Of a DNA stretch of 64,000 bases, positions 1 through 11,619 are shown in pieces. The notes beneath the pieces are model-generated. The model worked only from the letters and a program-made list of their open reading frames with translations. It searched no databases and was not told where the DNA came from. Within the stretch, counting starts at the first letter, position 1; every line of letters starts with the position of its first letter. The DNA lies in assembly GCA_014898425.1 (NCBI GenBank), contig RCSZ01000002.1, forward strand, positions 310,001-374,000. The letters run 5' to 3'. Made by a program: the position numbers and the translations under genes. The stretch comes from Botryotinia globosa (lineage: Eukaryota; Ascomycota; Leotiomycetes; Helotiales; Sclerotiniaceae).

Positions 1-435
1 ACTCGGTACCGTTGTAGAACCGGTTGCTCTTTGAGATTCAAGTTTTCTTCTAGGACCCGACTCCATTTGACGATCAGATACCCTTTTAGGACCGGGTACC
101 TCTTTAGGTATATTTATCTTGGGTCTTTCTTCTCTCCTCGCCTGTCCCCCATCATTTTCCCGTCTGATAACTGCTGTGCTCCCAACTTCGATTGATCTTG
201 ACTTATTTTTGTCCTTTCTTTTCTTTTCATCTGCCCTTATCTTAGCTTGACGGGCAATTTCTGCTTTCTGTTTTCTTCTCGCTCGCAACATTCGTTTTTC
301 TTCTCGTTCCTCTTGATTTTCTTCGGATTCGGAATCGGATTCTGAATCGGATCGCCAAATATGATTATACAAGGCACCATGAAGAACTGAAGGTGTATCA
401 TGCTTCAAAGCTACGATGTGAGAAGGCGGAATCAT
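1..435 (-). CDS. Charged low-complexity protein, N-terminal part only (3' end outside window)
   Basis: An open frame of 145 codons starts at an ATG at 435-433 and is still open at base 1, so only the N-terminus is seen. The product opens with a short ordinary stretch (MIPPSHIVALKHD), then a Ser/Asp/Glu run around residues 33-45. A Lys/Arg/Glu-rich segment of coiled-coil type follows (about 46-85), then a basic, Pro/Arg/Gly-rich tail. No catalytic motif is visible and I do not recognise the family. Nuclear localisation is a guess from the basic clusters. The start lies 270 bp from the edge of the transposon block. Base composition is ordinary and does not share the AT-rich decay next door. Confidence 0.6.
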   Translation of the reverse strand, partial: MIPPSHIVALKHDTPSVLHGALYNHIWRSDSESDSESEENQEEREEKRMLRARRKQKAEIARQAKIRADEKKRKDKNKSRSIEVGSTAVIRRENDGGQARREERPKINIPKEVPGPKRVSDRQMESGPRRKLESQRATGSTTVPS

Positions 436-705
436 TGTGGATGTGAGATATTATTCAGTTGAACTGTTGAGAAAACCTTATTGTTTCTTTTTCCTGATTA
501 TGATGATGAAAAATAATGTGTTGTGAATGTAACTTGATGATTCATATATACACTGTTGGATTGTTTATCCTTTGTGATTGCTTCGCATTTTTTTACCGTG
601 AAGTTTGTAGACGCCTTGTAGGCAACAATTTACAGGGCCAAAACTTTTCGTTTACAGAAATCCTGAACGTCTAGATCACTAGGTAACTGGGTCGCGGAAA
701 TATTA

Positions 706-980
706 GCGCCCGCATAAGTCGACCATCCTACTTTCGGGCCACCCCTTTTTCGGGTCACCCCTTTTCACCAAAAATCACTTTTTTAATTTATTAATATCTC
801 TATCAATATTAAATATTATTTAATAAAAATTTAAATCTCTATAATTCAAATTATTTCGAATCTATTTTGAAATTTTTAGATTTTTAGGATTTTTCTGGAT
901 CGATTTCTAAAGCTTCGAAATATCGATTTTTAATTACATACAAATTACATATAAATCTAAAATTTTATAAAATCTATAAT
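706..980 (+). repeat. Left terminal inverted repeat of the DNA element
   Basis: The outermost ~60 bp keep ordinary GC and contain two tandem GGGTCACCCC-like boxes (about 735-762). The inner part is AT-rich but still matches the opposite arm through landmarks such as GGATCGATTTCT (about 897-908) and ATATCGATTTT (about 921-931). Differences from the other arm are mostly C/T and G/A. Confidence 0.75.
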
Positions 981-1260
981 AAATTTCAAGGAAAAATAAT
1001 TAAAAATAAATTATAAATTTTTATTATAAATTTATAAGAGATTTAATTTAAAAAATCTTAAAAAAATAAAAAAATTCTTATAAGTAAATATTTAAAAAGA
1101 TACTCTTAAAATTACAGAGATTATTTATACTATTTTTAACTTATTATATATTATATCTTTATATTTATTCATTTTTTTTTAAAAAAATTAAATTTCTATA
1201 TAGGTTTAGATTTAAAATTTTCGAAAAGCAATTTTCTTTTAATAACTATTGTTAAAAAAT

Positions 1261-1414
1261 TATTAGAGATTTTATAAAAATTTAAATTTATATATAATTT
1301 ATATATAAATTGAAAATCGATATTTTGAAGCTTCAGAAATCGATCCACCAAAATCCTAAAATTCTAAAAATTCTAATATAAGCTTAAAATAGCTTAAATT
1401 ATATAAATATAAAT
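1261..1414 (-). repeat. Right terminal inverted repeat, inner portion
   Basis: The reverse complement of this stretch matches about 830-980. It is the part of the right arm cut off from its tip by the outer retrotransposon, and ends with the TAAAT target copy at 1410-1414. Confidence 0.7.
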
Positions 1415-1575
1415 TGTGAGGGCGCACAGACCCTCTCTGCATGTGATCGGTTATACTAGTCATTTTAGCTAGTCCTTTTAAGTATAAATTAAAAGCCTCG
1501 CTTTCAATTTCCTTTTAGATTTTTATTAATAATTAAATTATTAAAATAACTTCTTTTTAGTTTATAATCTTTATA
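1415..1575 (+). repeat. 5' LTR of outer retrotransposon
   Basis: It starts TGTGAGG and aligns end to end with the four other LTR copies. Its last bases TTTATA correspond to CCTCACA in the best-preserved copies. It is moderately mutated. Confidence 0.8.
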
Positions 1576-1699
1576 GAATTATTAATTTATTTTCGAATTA
1601 GATAGAAGTTGTTTATATATAGAATATATATGAAATAAATCGGAATTGTTTTTAGAAAAAATTATAATAATTTATAATATTATTTAAACAAATTTTGGA

Positions 1700-3300
1700 T
1701 TATTTGCAGGTTTTCATATAACAAATTAAACTAACAAAAATAACTATTAGGAATATAAGATTATAAGGATTAATAAAATCAAAGGTATTATTCAATTTAT
1801 TATTTTTCAAATAAAATAAAACTCTTTAATTAAAATAAATAATAATCGAAAAAGTATATATAAAAAGAATTATTAGATAAGGAAAACAATTAGAAATAAA
1901 TATAGATTAAAACAAAAAAAGAACAAACTATCCAAATCTTTAAATTTGATTTGAGGAAATAGCTAGTATAAATTTTCAAAGAATAAATTATCCAAATCTT
2001 TAAATTCAATTTAAAAAAAAAGCTAATATAAACTTTAAAAAAGAAAATCAAATTAAAAATTTTATATTATTCGAAATAAATAAATTTAAAATCTTTATTT
2101 CAATATACTTTTATTTATCAATTATTATTAATTATTATTATTAAATTAATTTATAAAAAATTATGAATAATCAAATCGTTATAAAATAAAAGGATTTCTT
2201 GTTTTATTTAAATATATCAAAAAAATTATAAAAGATTATAGCCTAGTAAAAAAAACAATTGGAGGTATGGGCTAAGAAGGATAAAAAAAAAGAAATAAGA
2301 ATGATAACAATAAAATACTAATTAATAATATTTATATATAATATTTCAATTAATAATATAACAAAATTTAATAATCTATAATTTTTTATAAATAAAAGAA
2401 TCTTTATAAATATTAAATCAAATAGATTGTTATTATTAAATATTCAAAATATATCAATTATTATTGATGCTAGTGTTCTATTTATACTATTTGTAGAATC
2501 CTTTTAGAATAAATTTAAAATTAGAGTATTTTTATTTTTTGAAGGAGGGAAAACTAATATCAAATTATAAATTATAAAGTTAAAAGATTATTTTATATTA
2601 AAAAATATTTCTAATGTTATATAATAAACAATATTAATAAGAAATTATATTAATAAAAATATTAAAAAGTAAATTATATTAATATAATTATATAGTAATC
2701 CCTCAATTATTATAAAATTCAAAAACTAAAATCTTTTAAAGAATTAATTATTCAATCAATATGGTTCTATTGATATAAATTTAAAAGTCAATTTTTGAAT
2801 AACAAAAGTTATTATATTCGAAAAACAAATGGTACAAGATTTCAATAATTATTTCAAATCAATTTTTTAAGATGTTTTGTAGATGTATAAGGATTAAGTA
2901 GTGGCTATATATTATTTTATGAAATTGATTAAATTTATTCTTTTATATATTTATATAGATTATAATAAAATACTATTTATAATATTCAAAGGATTGAAAA
3001 CAGTAGTATAAAATATAAAAAATTTTCTATATATGTAAGAATAATTATTTCCAATTAATAATAAGTAAGTAAAATTTGAGAGAAAAAGAAAATCAAATAA
3101 GGATATATAATATAATGTTTTTAATTCAATTAGATTTAGTAATGATTTATATAGGAAAAAGAGAAAAGAGATAAGATTTCTTGAAATCTTAGCAAAATAA
3201 AGAAAGAGATATAAAAAAGATAAGATATATTTCAAATATAGAGAAGTAGATTATTAAATTAATAATTATAAAAATCAATTAATTAATGAAAAAGAAAATA
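1700..3300 (+). pseudogene. Degenerate gag of outer retrotransposon
   Basis: This + strand stretch corresponds to about 9000-10620 of the inner copy. Near its 3' end (3228-3269) the frame keeps the CX2CX4HX4C spacing of a nucleocapsid zinc knuckle, but the Cys and His positions are now Tyr codons, as expected from G-to-A and C-to-T change. The limits are approximate because no start or stop is preserved. Confidence 0.55.
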
Positions 3301-4289
3301 AACAATTAGAAAACAATAGCCTTCTTTAATAATAAAAGTGTTGAAATAAAAGGAGAGTAATCATTTTAGAAAAAATTATATTAAATTAAAAAAAAATCTA
3401 AAAAGATTTTTGATTGTTATTATAAGAAAGAATAAAAACTTATATAATTATTGATTATCAAATTTAATATAAAAAATAACAATTTAATATCAAATATCTA
3501 ATATTATATAATTAATATATTCAAATCGAATTGAAAAAATATTATTAATATTAATTTTAATAAAAAAAAAATCACAATAATTAATAATATTAGGATTATA
3601 TAATATAGAATTATTAATAGAAATAAAAAATCAATTATATTAATATTATAATTATAAGGATATTATAGATTTCCTTTAGTTATTGAATATAGAAGACTTT
3701 TTTTAAATAATAATTATTATTTATTTAAATAAAAATAAAGATAAAATATTATTTATAATAATTATTGATTCTATTATAATAATAAATTTTATTTTTTTAA
3801 AAATAATAAAACAAATCTAATATAAAAAATTAAATATATATTATCTATCAATTAGAAATATAAATAAAAATATTTTAGAATTAGTATTTATTTCAATTTG
3901 TAAGAAAATCAATTTTGAATATTTATTAATTAAAGATAATATATTATCAAAATTCAGAATTATATTATTAAAAATAGGTGATATTATACTCAAACTTTTA
4001 TAATTTTAATAATATAATTCAAAAATAAATTGGAGGTTAGGTAAGATATTCAATAATAACAATTCAGAATTATAGATTATATTAAATATATTTGATTTCT
4101 TGAATCTTATATATAATATAACTGAGAAAGCAAAAACTATACCAAAAGAAAATATAATTATAATAATATTATTATTTCTAATACTTACAAATAATAATAG
4201 AATAGATTATACAATTACCTAAAAAACATCTAGGAAAATCCCAAATATATATTCGAAATACTTTTTATTATTTAATAAAAAAAAAACAG

Positions 4290-7200
4290 AAAAATTATTA
4301 CTTTATAAACTCAGAATTAATTACAAAATCATTTTTCGAAAAGATTATCAATCAAAATTTGGATTGCTATATAATCTATCCAAACATAAACTTAAGATAT
4401 TTAGAAAATATATTACAAAAATATTTGTATTAGAATTTATAAAATTATCAAAATCAAAAGTAAAAATACTATTTTTATTTATATATAAAAAAGATATTAA
4501 GGAATTATATTTATATATAGATTTTAGAAATATAAACAATAATATAATACCAAATCAATATCTTATTTTATTTATCTCGAAAATACTAAATCGCTTTAAA
4601 AAAACAAAGATATTTACAAAACTTGATTTATATAAAATCTACAATTTAATAAAAATTTATTTAAATAATAAATGAAAAACGGCCTTTTATATACATTTCG
4701 AATTATTCAAATATCTAATATTACTATTCGGTTTATACAATATTTCAATCACTTTTCAAATATATATTGATTAATATCTACAAGAATTTGTTGATAAATC
4801 GATTATTATATATTTAAATAATATCTTAATTTATTCAAAAAATAAAAAAGATTATAAATTTCATATAAAACAAATTTTAAAAAAACTATTAAAATAAAGA
4901 TTATTCTATAAACTCAAAAAATATTAATTTAATATAAAAAAAATAGAATTTCTAAACTATATTATCTTAAATAAAAAAATTATTATAGATTAAACTAGAA
5001 TTAATTTAATTACAAAATAATCAATATCAAAGTCAATATAGGAAATACTATTATTTCTAAGATTTTATAATTTCTATAAACAATTTATATTCAGTTATAA
5101 TAATATTATATTATTAATAATAAACAATATAAAAAAAAAGAAAAAGTTCGAATAAATCAAAGATTGCAAAAAAGCTTTTAATATACTCAAAACCATTTTC
5201 ATTAAAACCTTATTACTATATCATTTTATCATAATACTAACCTATTTTTTGAAAATAAATATATTTATCAAAACATTATATAGGATATTATTATAAATCC
5301 AAAAAAACATACACAAATATTTAATCATATTTTATTTCTAAAAGCTAATATTAGTGAAAATGAATTATATAATATTCAATCAAAAATTATTTGTAATAAT
5401 AAAATCTATTAAATATTAACATTATTTTCTAAAAGAAATTTAATATCAAATAACTATTATCTCTAATCATAATAATCTAAAGTATTTTATAATCTTTAAA
5501 ACCTTTATAAAAAAATAAACTAAATAGATAATAATATTATTAATAATCAATTATATTATTATATATAAATCAAGAAAAAAAAACCTCATTAATAGCCCTT
5601 CAAAAAGAATAAACTATCAATACAAAGCAATAAAATCAATATTTCTTTTGAAATTACAAAAATAAATTATAGATTTGTTATTATTATTAAATAATTAATT
5701 TAATATATTATATCTAATTGAAGATATTATAAAAAGGGAAATCAAGGAAAGTATATTATATATATTTAAAGAATTACAAGAAATGGATAAGAATTATATC
5801 AATACAAAAAGAACCGAATTTCTTATTACACTTTAGATTAGAAAGATATCAAAGGAAAGCTTAGACAATATTCAGAAAAGTTCAAAGTAATAACTAGATT
5901 TTATCAACTCAATTCGATATTATCAATAATTATACCCCAATTTAATAGAAATTCAATTTAATTTAAAAAAGGAATTGTAATATTATAATAAAATAAGATT
6001 GTTTATTCCAATAAATAAAATATTATAAAAAGATTTGATAAAGGAATTCCACAACTCTCCAATTATAAAATATTTCAATAAAAACAAAACAATCAAAATA
6101 ATAAAAAGAATATTATATTAATAAAAAATAGATATAGATATTAAAGATTATATATACTTATACCTAACTTGTCAGTGTAATAAACTATTATATATAATAA
6201 TTATAGAAAAACTAACTCTAATATCTATCCCAAATAAACTATAAGAAGATATAATATTAGATTTGATTATAAATCTATTAATATCAAAATCCAAAGTAGA
6301 TTTTAATAATAAAAAAAAGGAAATATACAATTATATTTTATTTATAATACTATATTAAATATAATTTATAAAATAATAAAAAAGGCAAAGTTTCTATTAT
6401 ATAAAAAAAATATAATATCAATCTAATTTATTTATTTTTTTCTAAGAGAAGTATTTATAGAATATAGAATATTAAATTCTATTATTACAGATAGAGCAGG
6501 TTTATTTATAAACATATTCTAAATAATATTTACAAAGTATCTAGATATAATCTGAAAATTGTTTATAATATTTTATTTATAAATAAATAATTCAATTAAA
6601 AGGTTAAATTAAATTATAGAAATATATTTTAAAATATATATTAATTATAAATAAAACAATTAAATAAATTTATTATATTTAATAGAATATATATATAATT
6701 TGATTTCTATTTTAAATACCAAATTATCGTTTTTCAAAATAAATAAAAAAAACATTTTATTATTTCAAATTATTATAATTACGAATAAAAAGTCAAAAAA
6801 TACAAAACAATTAATAAAGAAATTGAAAAAATTATATTAATAATTAATAAAAGATTTAATATATATACAAAATATATAAGCAAAATATTATAATATAAAA
6901 TACCATTTATTATTATTTAATATTAAAGATTAAGTATAATTATTTTATAAGAATCTAATAATAAATCGAAAATATGAAAAGTTGGGATCCAAAAAATTAG
7001 AACTTTTCAAAATATTTAAAAGTATTGATTTATAAAGTTATCAAATCAAATTTCTAATATTTTATAAATATTATAATATTTTTTATATAAGTTTATTGAT
7101 ATTATATAGAATAATAAAAAAAATAGATAAATCTAAAGATATATTAGAATTATTTGTAATAGAAATAATTACAAATAAGGTTTATAGAAATAAAATATTA

Positions 7201-7365
7201 AAATAGGAAATAAAGAGAATCCTGGATTCAAGAATATATAAGCATTGAAGAAAACTATAATATCAAGTGTATTGGAAAAACTACTCCTAAAATGAGAATA
7301 GTTGATAATTATTAAAAGATCTAGAGAATTCTAAAAAAGAAATTATAGAATTCTATGAAAAAAAA
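4290..7365 (+). pseudogene. Degenerate pol of outer retrotransposon (RT, integrase, chromodomain)
   Basis: The reverse transcriptase begins near 4390. It includes the LYIDFRNINN block, the IFTKLDLYKIYNLI block ending at the stop at 4673-4675, and the KTAFYIHFELF block just after it. The YxDD catalytic box reads YLNN at 4811-4822, so both aspartates are gone. Integrase traces lie at about 6150-6760, including a C-x-C remnant and the block preceding the conserved LLYLIEYIYN segment. A GPY-like module follows at about 6985-7110. A chromodomain (EIKRILDSRIY at the start, WKNYS in the core, EIIEFYEK at the end) spans about 7207-7365. The order RT, integrase, chromodomain defines a chromovirus of the Ty3/gypsy group. 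Many stops sit at former Trp, Gln and Arg codons. Confidence 0.75.
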
Positions 7366-7584
7366 TCTTTTACCCCAAATAGAATTATAAAAGAATAATT
7401 ATATCGATTTTATTTCTATTTTCTTAAAAAAAAAACCCAATGGAATCTAAAAGAATTATAATTAATCCCTATTTTATAAAATATATTATAAATATTAGAT
7501 TATAATCATTTATTAGTTAATAATTATAATTCAGATTTGATAATACAATTGCTTATTAGAAAAATTTTCAAACTTGTTTAAATC

Positions 7585-7744
7585 TGTGAGGACTGTGAAC
7601 TGAAAAGGAGTCGTTTTAATGGTTTAGTTATTGATAAAGATCTAAAAGGAAGTTGGAAGCGAGGCTTCCAACTTATACTTGAAAAACTAGCTAAAATGGC
7701 TAGTACAGCCGGTCACGTGCATAGAGGGTCCGTGCACCCTCACA
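7585..7744 (-). mobile_element. Solo LTR inserted in the outer retrotransposon, reverse orientation
   Basis: This 160-bp copy lies in reverse orientation relative to the other four. AAATC precedes it (7580-7584) and follows it (7745-7749). The inner retrotransposon has the same site uninterrupted at about 14915-14925, which confirms both the insertion and the 5-bp target duplication. It is the best-preserved LTR in the window, with perfect TGTGAGG and CCTCACA termini. It most likely remains from LTR-LTR recombination of a full element. An isolated 160-bp copy may also be too short to be an efficient RIP target. Confidence 0.85.
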
Positions 7745-7922
7745 AAATCGAAAGTGAATATCGATTGTATATCTCAAAATAAGGGATATAAGGTGGTTAA
7801 TAGATATTAGAGCAAAGTCTATAATATAAATAAGAATATATAAAATAAATCTCATTTTCAAATAAAATAAAATAAAATAAAATAAAATTATAGTTTTTTT
7901 TTTAGTATAATTAGATAAAAAA

Positions 7923-8785
7923 ATGAATTCATAATTGTTATTATTGATCTACAAATTTGAAATTTTATCAAAAAACTATATTTCTTAATTAATATTATAA
8001 TATAATAGATTATAAATAAAAAAATGAATTATTAAATAGCTTTTTTATTATAATTCAAATTATTATTATCATTTATTTAAAAGCAAAAATCAATATAAAA
8101 ATAGAATAATAGATATAATTAATTCAAATAAATTTAATATTATTCTGAAAATAAAAGTAAAATTAACCTTATTGTATATATTTTGAATCTAAATTGGAGT
8201 ATAGAGAGAAGAAATCAAATATTTATTTATTATAAATTTCGAGAAAGAAAACGAGGAATATTGAAAAAAAATAAAATGAATGATTATTAAGATATATAGA
8301 AAAATATGGATTTGATTTTAATTAAACCCTTAATCGAATAACTATAAGCAAATATAAACACTAATAATAGCTTTTGATATATTTGAATCCGAATATAAAA
8401 AATTTAATTAAAAAGATTAGAAAAATCAAAATATAATAATAAAAGTATTTCTAGAATACAATCAAACAATAATCTATAAAATATATAAAAAATATATCAA
8501 ACATTAAGAATTTGTTTTATTAACCCCTAACAAATTAAAAGGATTTATAAAAATTATTCCTATTGAATAATAATAAAAGCAACTATTAAACAAAAATAAT
8601 ATTAAGATAAAATCTAGAAACAATTCAGAATTATCTTGTAAAATTGATAATAATTATATCTATAATATTGTAAAAAATCAGAAAACAAATAATATTACAA
8701 TAAAAAATTAGAATATAATTACAAAAAGAAACAATCTAAATTATTAATATTTGAATAATAAATTTAAATGATTTATATTAAAATC
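7923..8785 (+). pseudogene. Degenerate post-pol ORF of outer retrotransposon, 5' part
   Basis: It is the counterpart of the inner post-pol frame that begins at 15099. An ATG is kept at 7923-7925. Positions that read CAA in the inner copy read TAA here, the change expected from RIP at CpA. The frame is broken at 8785 by insertion of the inner element and resumes at 17281 (to about 18180). I do not recognise the protein, and coding capacity is tentative. Confidence 0.3.
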
Positions 8786-8945
8786 TGTGAGGGTGCACGG
8801 ACCCTCTATGCACGTGACCAGCTGTACTAGCCATTTTAGCTAGTTTTTCAAGTATAAGTTGAAAGCCTCGCTTTCAACTTCCTTTTAGATCTTTATCAAT
8901 AACTAAATTATTAAAACGACTCCTTTTCAATTCACAGTTTTTATA
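8786..8945 (+). repeat. 5' LTR of inner retrotransposon
   Basis: It is well preserved. It contains three inverted repeats: 8789-8794 with 8801-8806; 8826-8831 with 8839-8844; and a perfect 10-bp stem at 8856-8865 with 8871-8880 around a CCTCG loop. A TATAAG motif overlaps the start of the last stem. Confidence 0.85.
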
Positions 8946-8999
8946 AAATTATTAATTACCCTTCAAATTGGATAGGAGTTGTTTGTATATAGAATATAT

Positions 9000-10620
9000 A
9001 CAAAACAGATCTAAATCATTCCTAAAGAAAATTACGATAATCTATGATACTATTTAAACAAATCCTGGGCTATTTGCAAACTTTATATAAAAAAATGATT
9101 ATAAGGAATACAAGATTACAAAGATTAATAGAACCAAAGATACCATTCAATCTACAAATAATAATCGAAAAAGTATATATAAAAAGAATTATCAAATAAG
9201 GAAAATAATTAAAAATAAATATAGATTAAAACGAAAAAGAAATGAATTATCTAAATCTTTAAATTCAACCCAAAAAAATAGCTAATATAAGTTTTCAAAA
9301 AACAAATTATCTAAACCTCTAAATTCAATTCGAGGAAAAAGCTAATATAAATTTTAAAAAAGGGAATTAAATTAAAAGTTTTATATTATTCGAAATAAGC
9401 GAATCTGAAATCTTTATTTCAATATATTTTTATTTATTAAATACTACTAATTATTATTATCAAATTAATTTATAAGAAAATATAAATAATCAAGCTGCTA
9501 TAAAATAAAAGGATTCCTTATTTTATTCAAATATATTAAAAGAATTATAAAAGATTATAGTTTAATAAAAGAAACAATTAAAGATATAGATTGAAAAGAA
9601 TAGAAAAAAAGAAGCAAGAATAATAGTAATAGAATATTAATTAGTAATATCTATATATAATATTTCAATTGATAATATAATAAAATCTAATAACCTATAA
9701 TTCTTTATAAATAAAAGAATTTCTATGAATATTAAATCAAATAGATTGTTATTATTAAATATTTAAAATGCATTAATTATTATTAGTGTTAGTATTTTAT
9801 TTATATTATTTATAGGATCCTCCTAAAATAAACCTAGAATTAAAGTATCTTTATTCTTTAAAGAAGAGAAGATTAATATCAGATTATAGATTATAAAATT
9901 AGAAGATTATTTTGTATTAGAAAATATTTCTGATATTATATAATAAATAATGTTAATAAGAAATTATATTGATAGAAATATTAAAAAACAAATTATATTA
10001 ATATGATTATATAGTAATTTTTCAATTATTATAAAATTCAAGAATTAGAATCTCTTAAAGGATTGATTATTCAGTTAATATAATTCTACTAATATAAATC
10101 TAAAAGCTAATTTTTAGATAACAAAAGTTATTATATTTGAAAAACAAATAATACAAAACTTCAACAATTATTTTGAATTAATTCTTCAAGATATTTCGTA
10201 AATATATAAGGATCAAATAGTAATAGTATATTATTCTATAAAATTAATTAAATCTATTCTTTTATATATTTATATAGATTATAATAAAATACTATTTATA
10301 ATATTTAAAAGATTGAAAATAATAATATAAAATATAAAGAATTTTCTATATATATAAAAACGATTATTTCTAATTAATAATAAGTAAATAAGATTTGAGA
10401 AAAAAAAAAAACTAAATAAGGATATACAATATAATATTTCTAATTCAATTAAATCCAATAACAATTTATATAAAAAAAAGAGAAAAGAAATAAAATTCCC
10501 CGAAATCTTAATAGAATAAAGAAAAAGATATAAAGAAAACAAGATATATTTCAAATATAAAGAAATAGATTATTAAACTAATAATTATAAGAATTAATTA
10601 ATTAATGAAAAAGAAAATAA
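9000..10620 (+). pseudogene. Degenerate gag of inner retrotransposon
   Basis: It aligns with about 1700-3300 of the outer copy. At 10547-10588 the zinc-knuckle spacing CX2CX4HX4C is visible, with Tyr codons at the Cys and His positions. The open frame on the opposite strand at 10279-10554 is an antisense artefact of AT-rich sequence. Confidence 0.55.
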
Positions 10621-11619
10621 ATAATTAGGAAATAATAACTTTTTCTAATAATAAAAATATTGAAATAAAAAAGGAGTAATTATTTTAAAGAAAGTTATAC
10701 TAAATTAAGAAAAAACTTAGAAAGATTCTCGATTATTATTATAAAAAAGAATAAAGATTTATACAATTATCGATTATTAAACCCAATATAAGAAATAATA
10801 ATTTAATATTAAATATCTAATATTATATAATTAATATATTCAGATCGAATTGAAAAGATATTATTAATATTAGTTTTAATATAAGAAAAGGAATTATAAT
10901 AATTAATAGTATTAGAATTATATAATATAGGATTATTAATAGAAATAAAGAATCAATTATATTAATACTATAATTATAAGAATACTATAAATTTCCTTCA
11001 ATTATTGAATATAGAAGATTTTTTTCAAACAATAAGTATTATTTATTTAAATAAAAATAAAGACAAAATATTATTTATAACAATTATTGATTTTATTATA
11101 ATAATAAATTTTATTTTTTTAGAGATAATAAAATAGATTTAATATAAAGAATTAAATATATATTATTCATTAATTAGAAATATAAATAAAAACATTTTAG
11201 AATTAATATTTATTTTAATTTATAAAAAAATTAATTTCGAATATTTATTAATTAAAAATAATATATTATTAAAATTCAGAATTATATTATTAAAAACAAA
11301 CAATATTATATTCAAACTTTTATAATTTTAATAATATAATTTGAAAATAAATTGAAGGTTAGATAAAGTATTCAATAATAATAATTTAGAATTATAGATT
11401 ATATTAAATATATTTGATTTCTTGAATTTTATATATAATATAACTAAGAAAGTGAAGATTATATTAAAAAAAAATATAATTGTAATAATACTATTATTTT
11501 TAGTATTTACAGATAATAATAGAATAAACTATATAATCACTTAGAAAATATTTAGGAAAATTTTAAATATATATTCGAAATACTTTTTATTATTTAATAA
11601 AAAAAAAACAGAAAAATTA

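Noticed and set aside
2960..3235. 91-codon minus-strand frame, with an equally long counterpart at 10279-10554
   Set aside because: Both are antisense to the gag zinc-knuckle region of the two retrotransposon copies. Their similarity is explained by the repeat, and the Leu/Ile/Phe/Tyr-rich content by AT bias.
4348..4539. Minus-strand frame in the AT-rich block
   Set aside because: It is antisense to the reverse transcriptase remnant.
7585..7744. 160-bp repeat as an independent MITE, because its ends are inverted (TGTGAGG/CCTCACA)
   Set aside because: Four other copies flank full retrotransposons as direct repeats with 5-bp target duplications, so it is an LTR. The short inverted ends are normal for LTRs.
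1415..8945. Tandem duplication of a 7.3-kb unit as explanation for the two similar halves
   Set aside because: The AAATC duplications and the interrupted post-pol sequence show nested insertion. A tandem duplication would not split the outer copy at 8785/17281.
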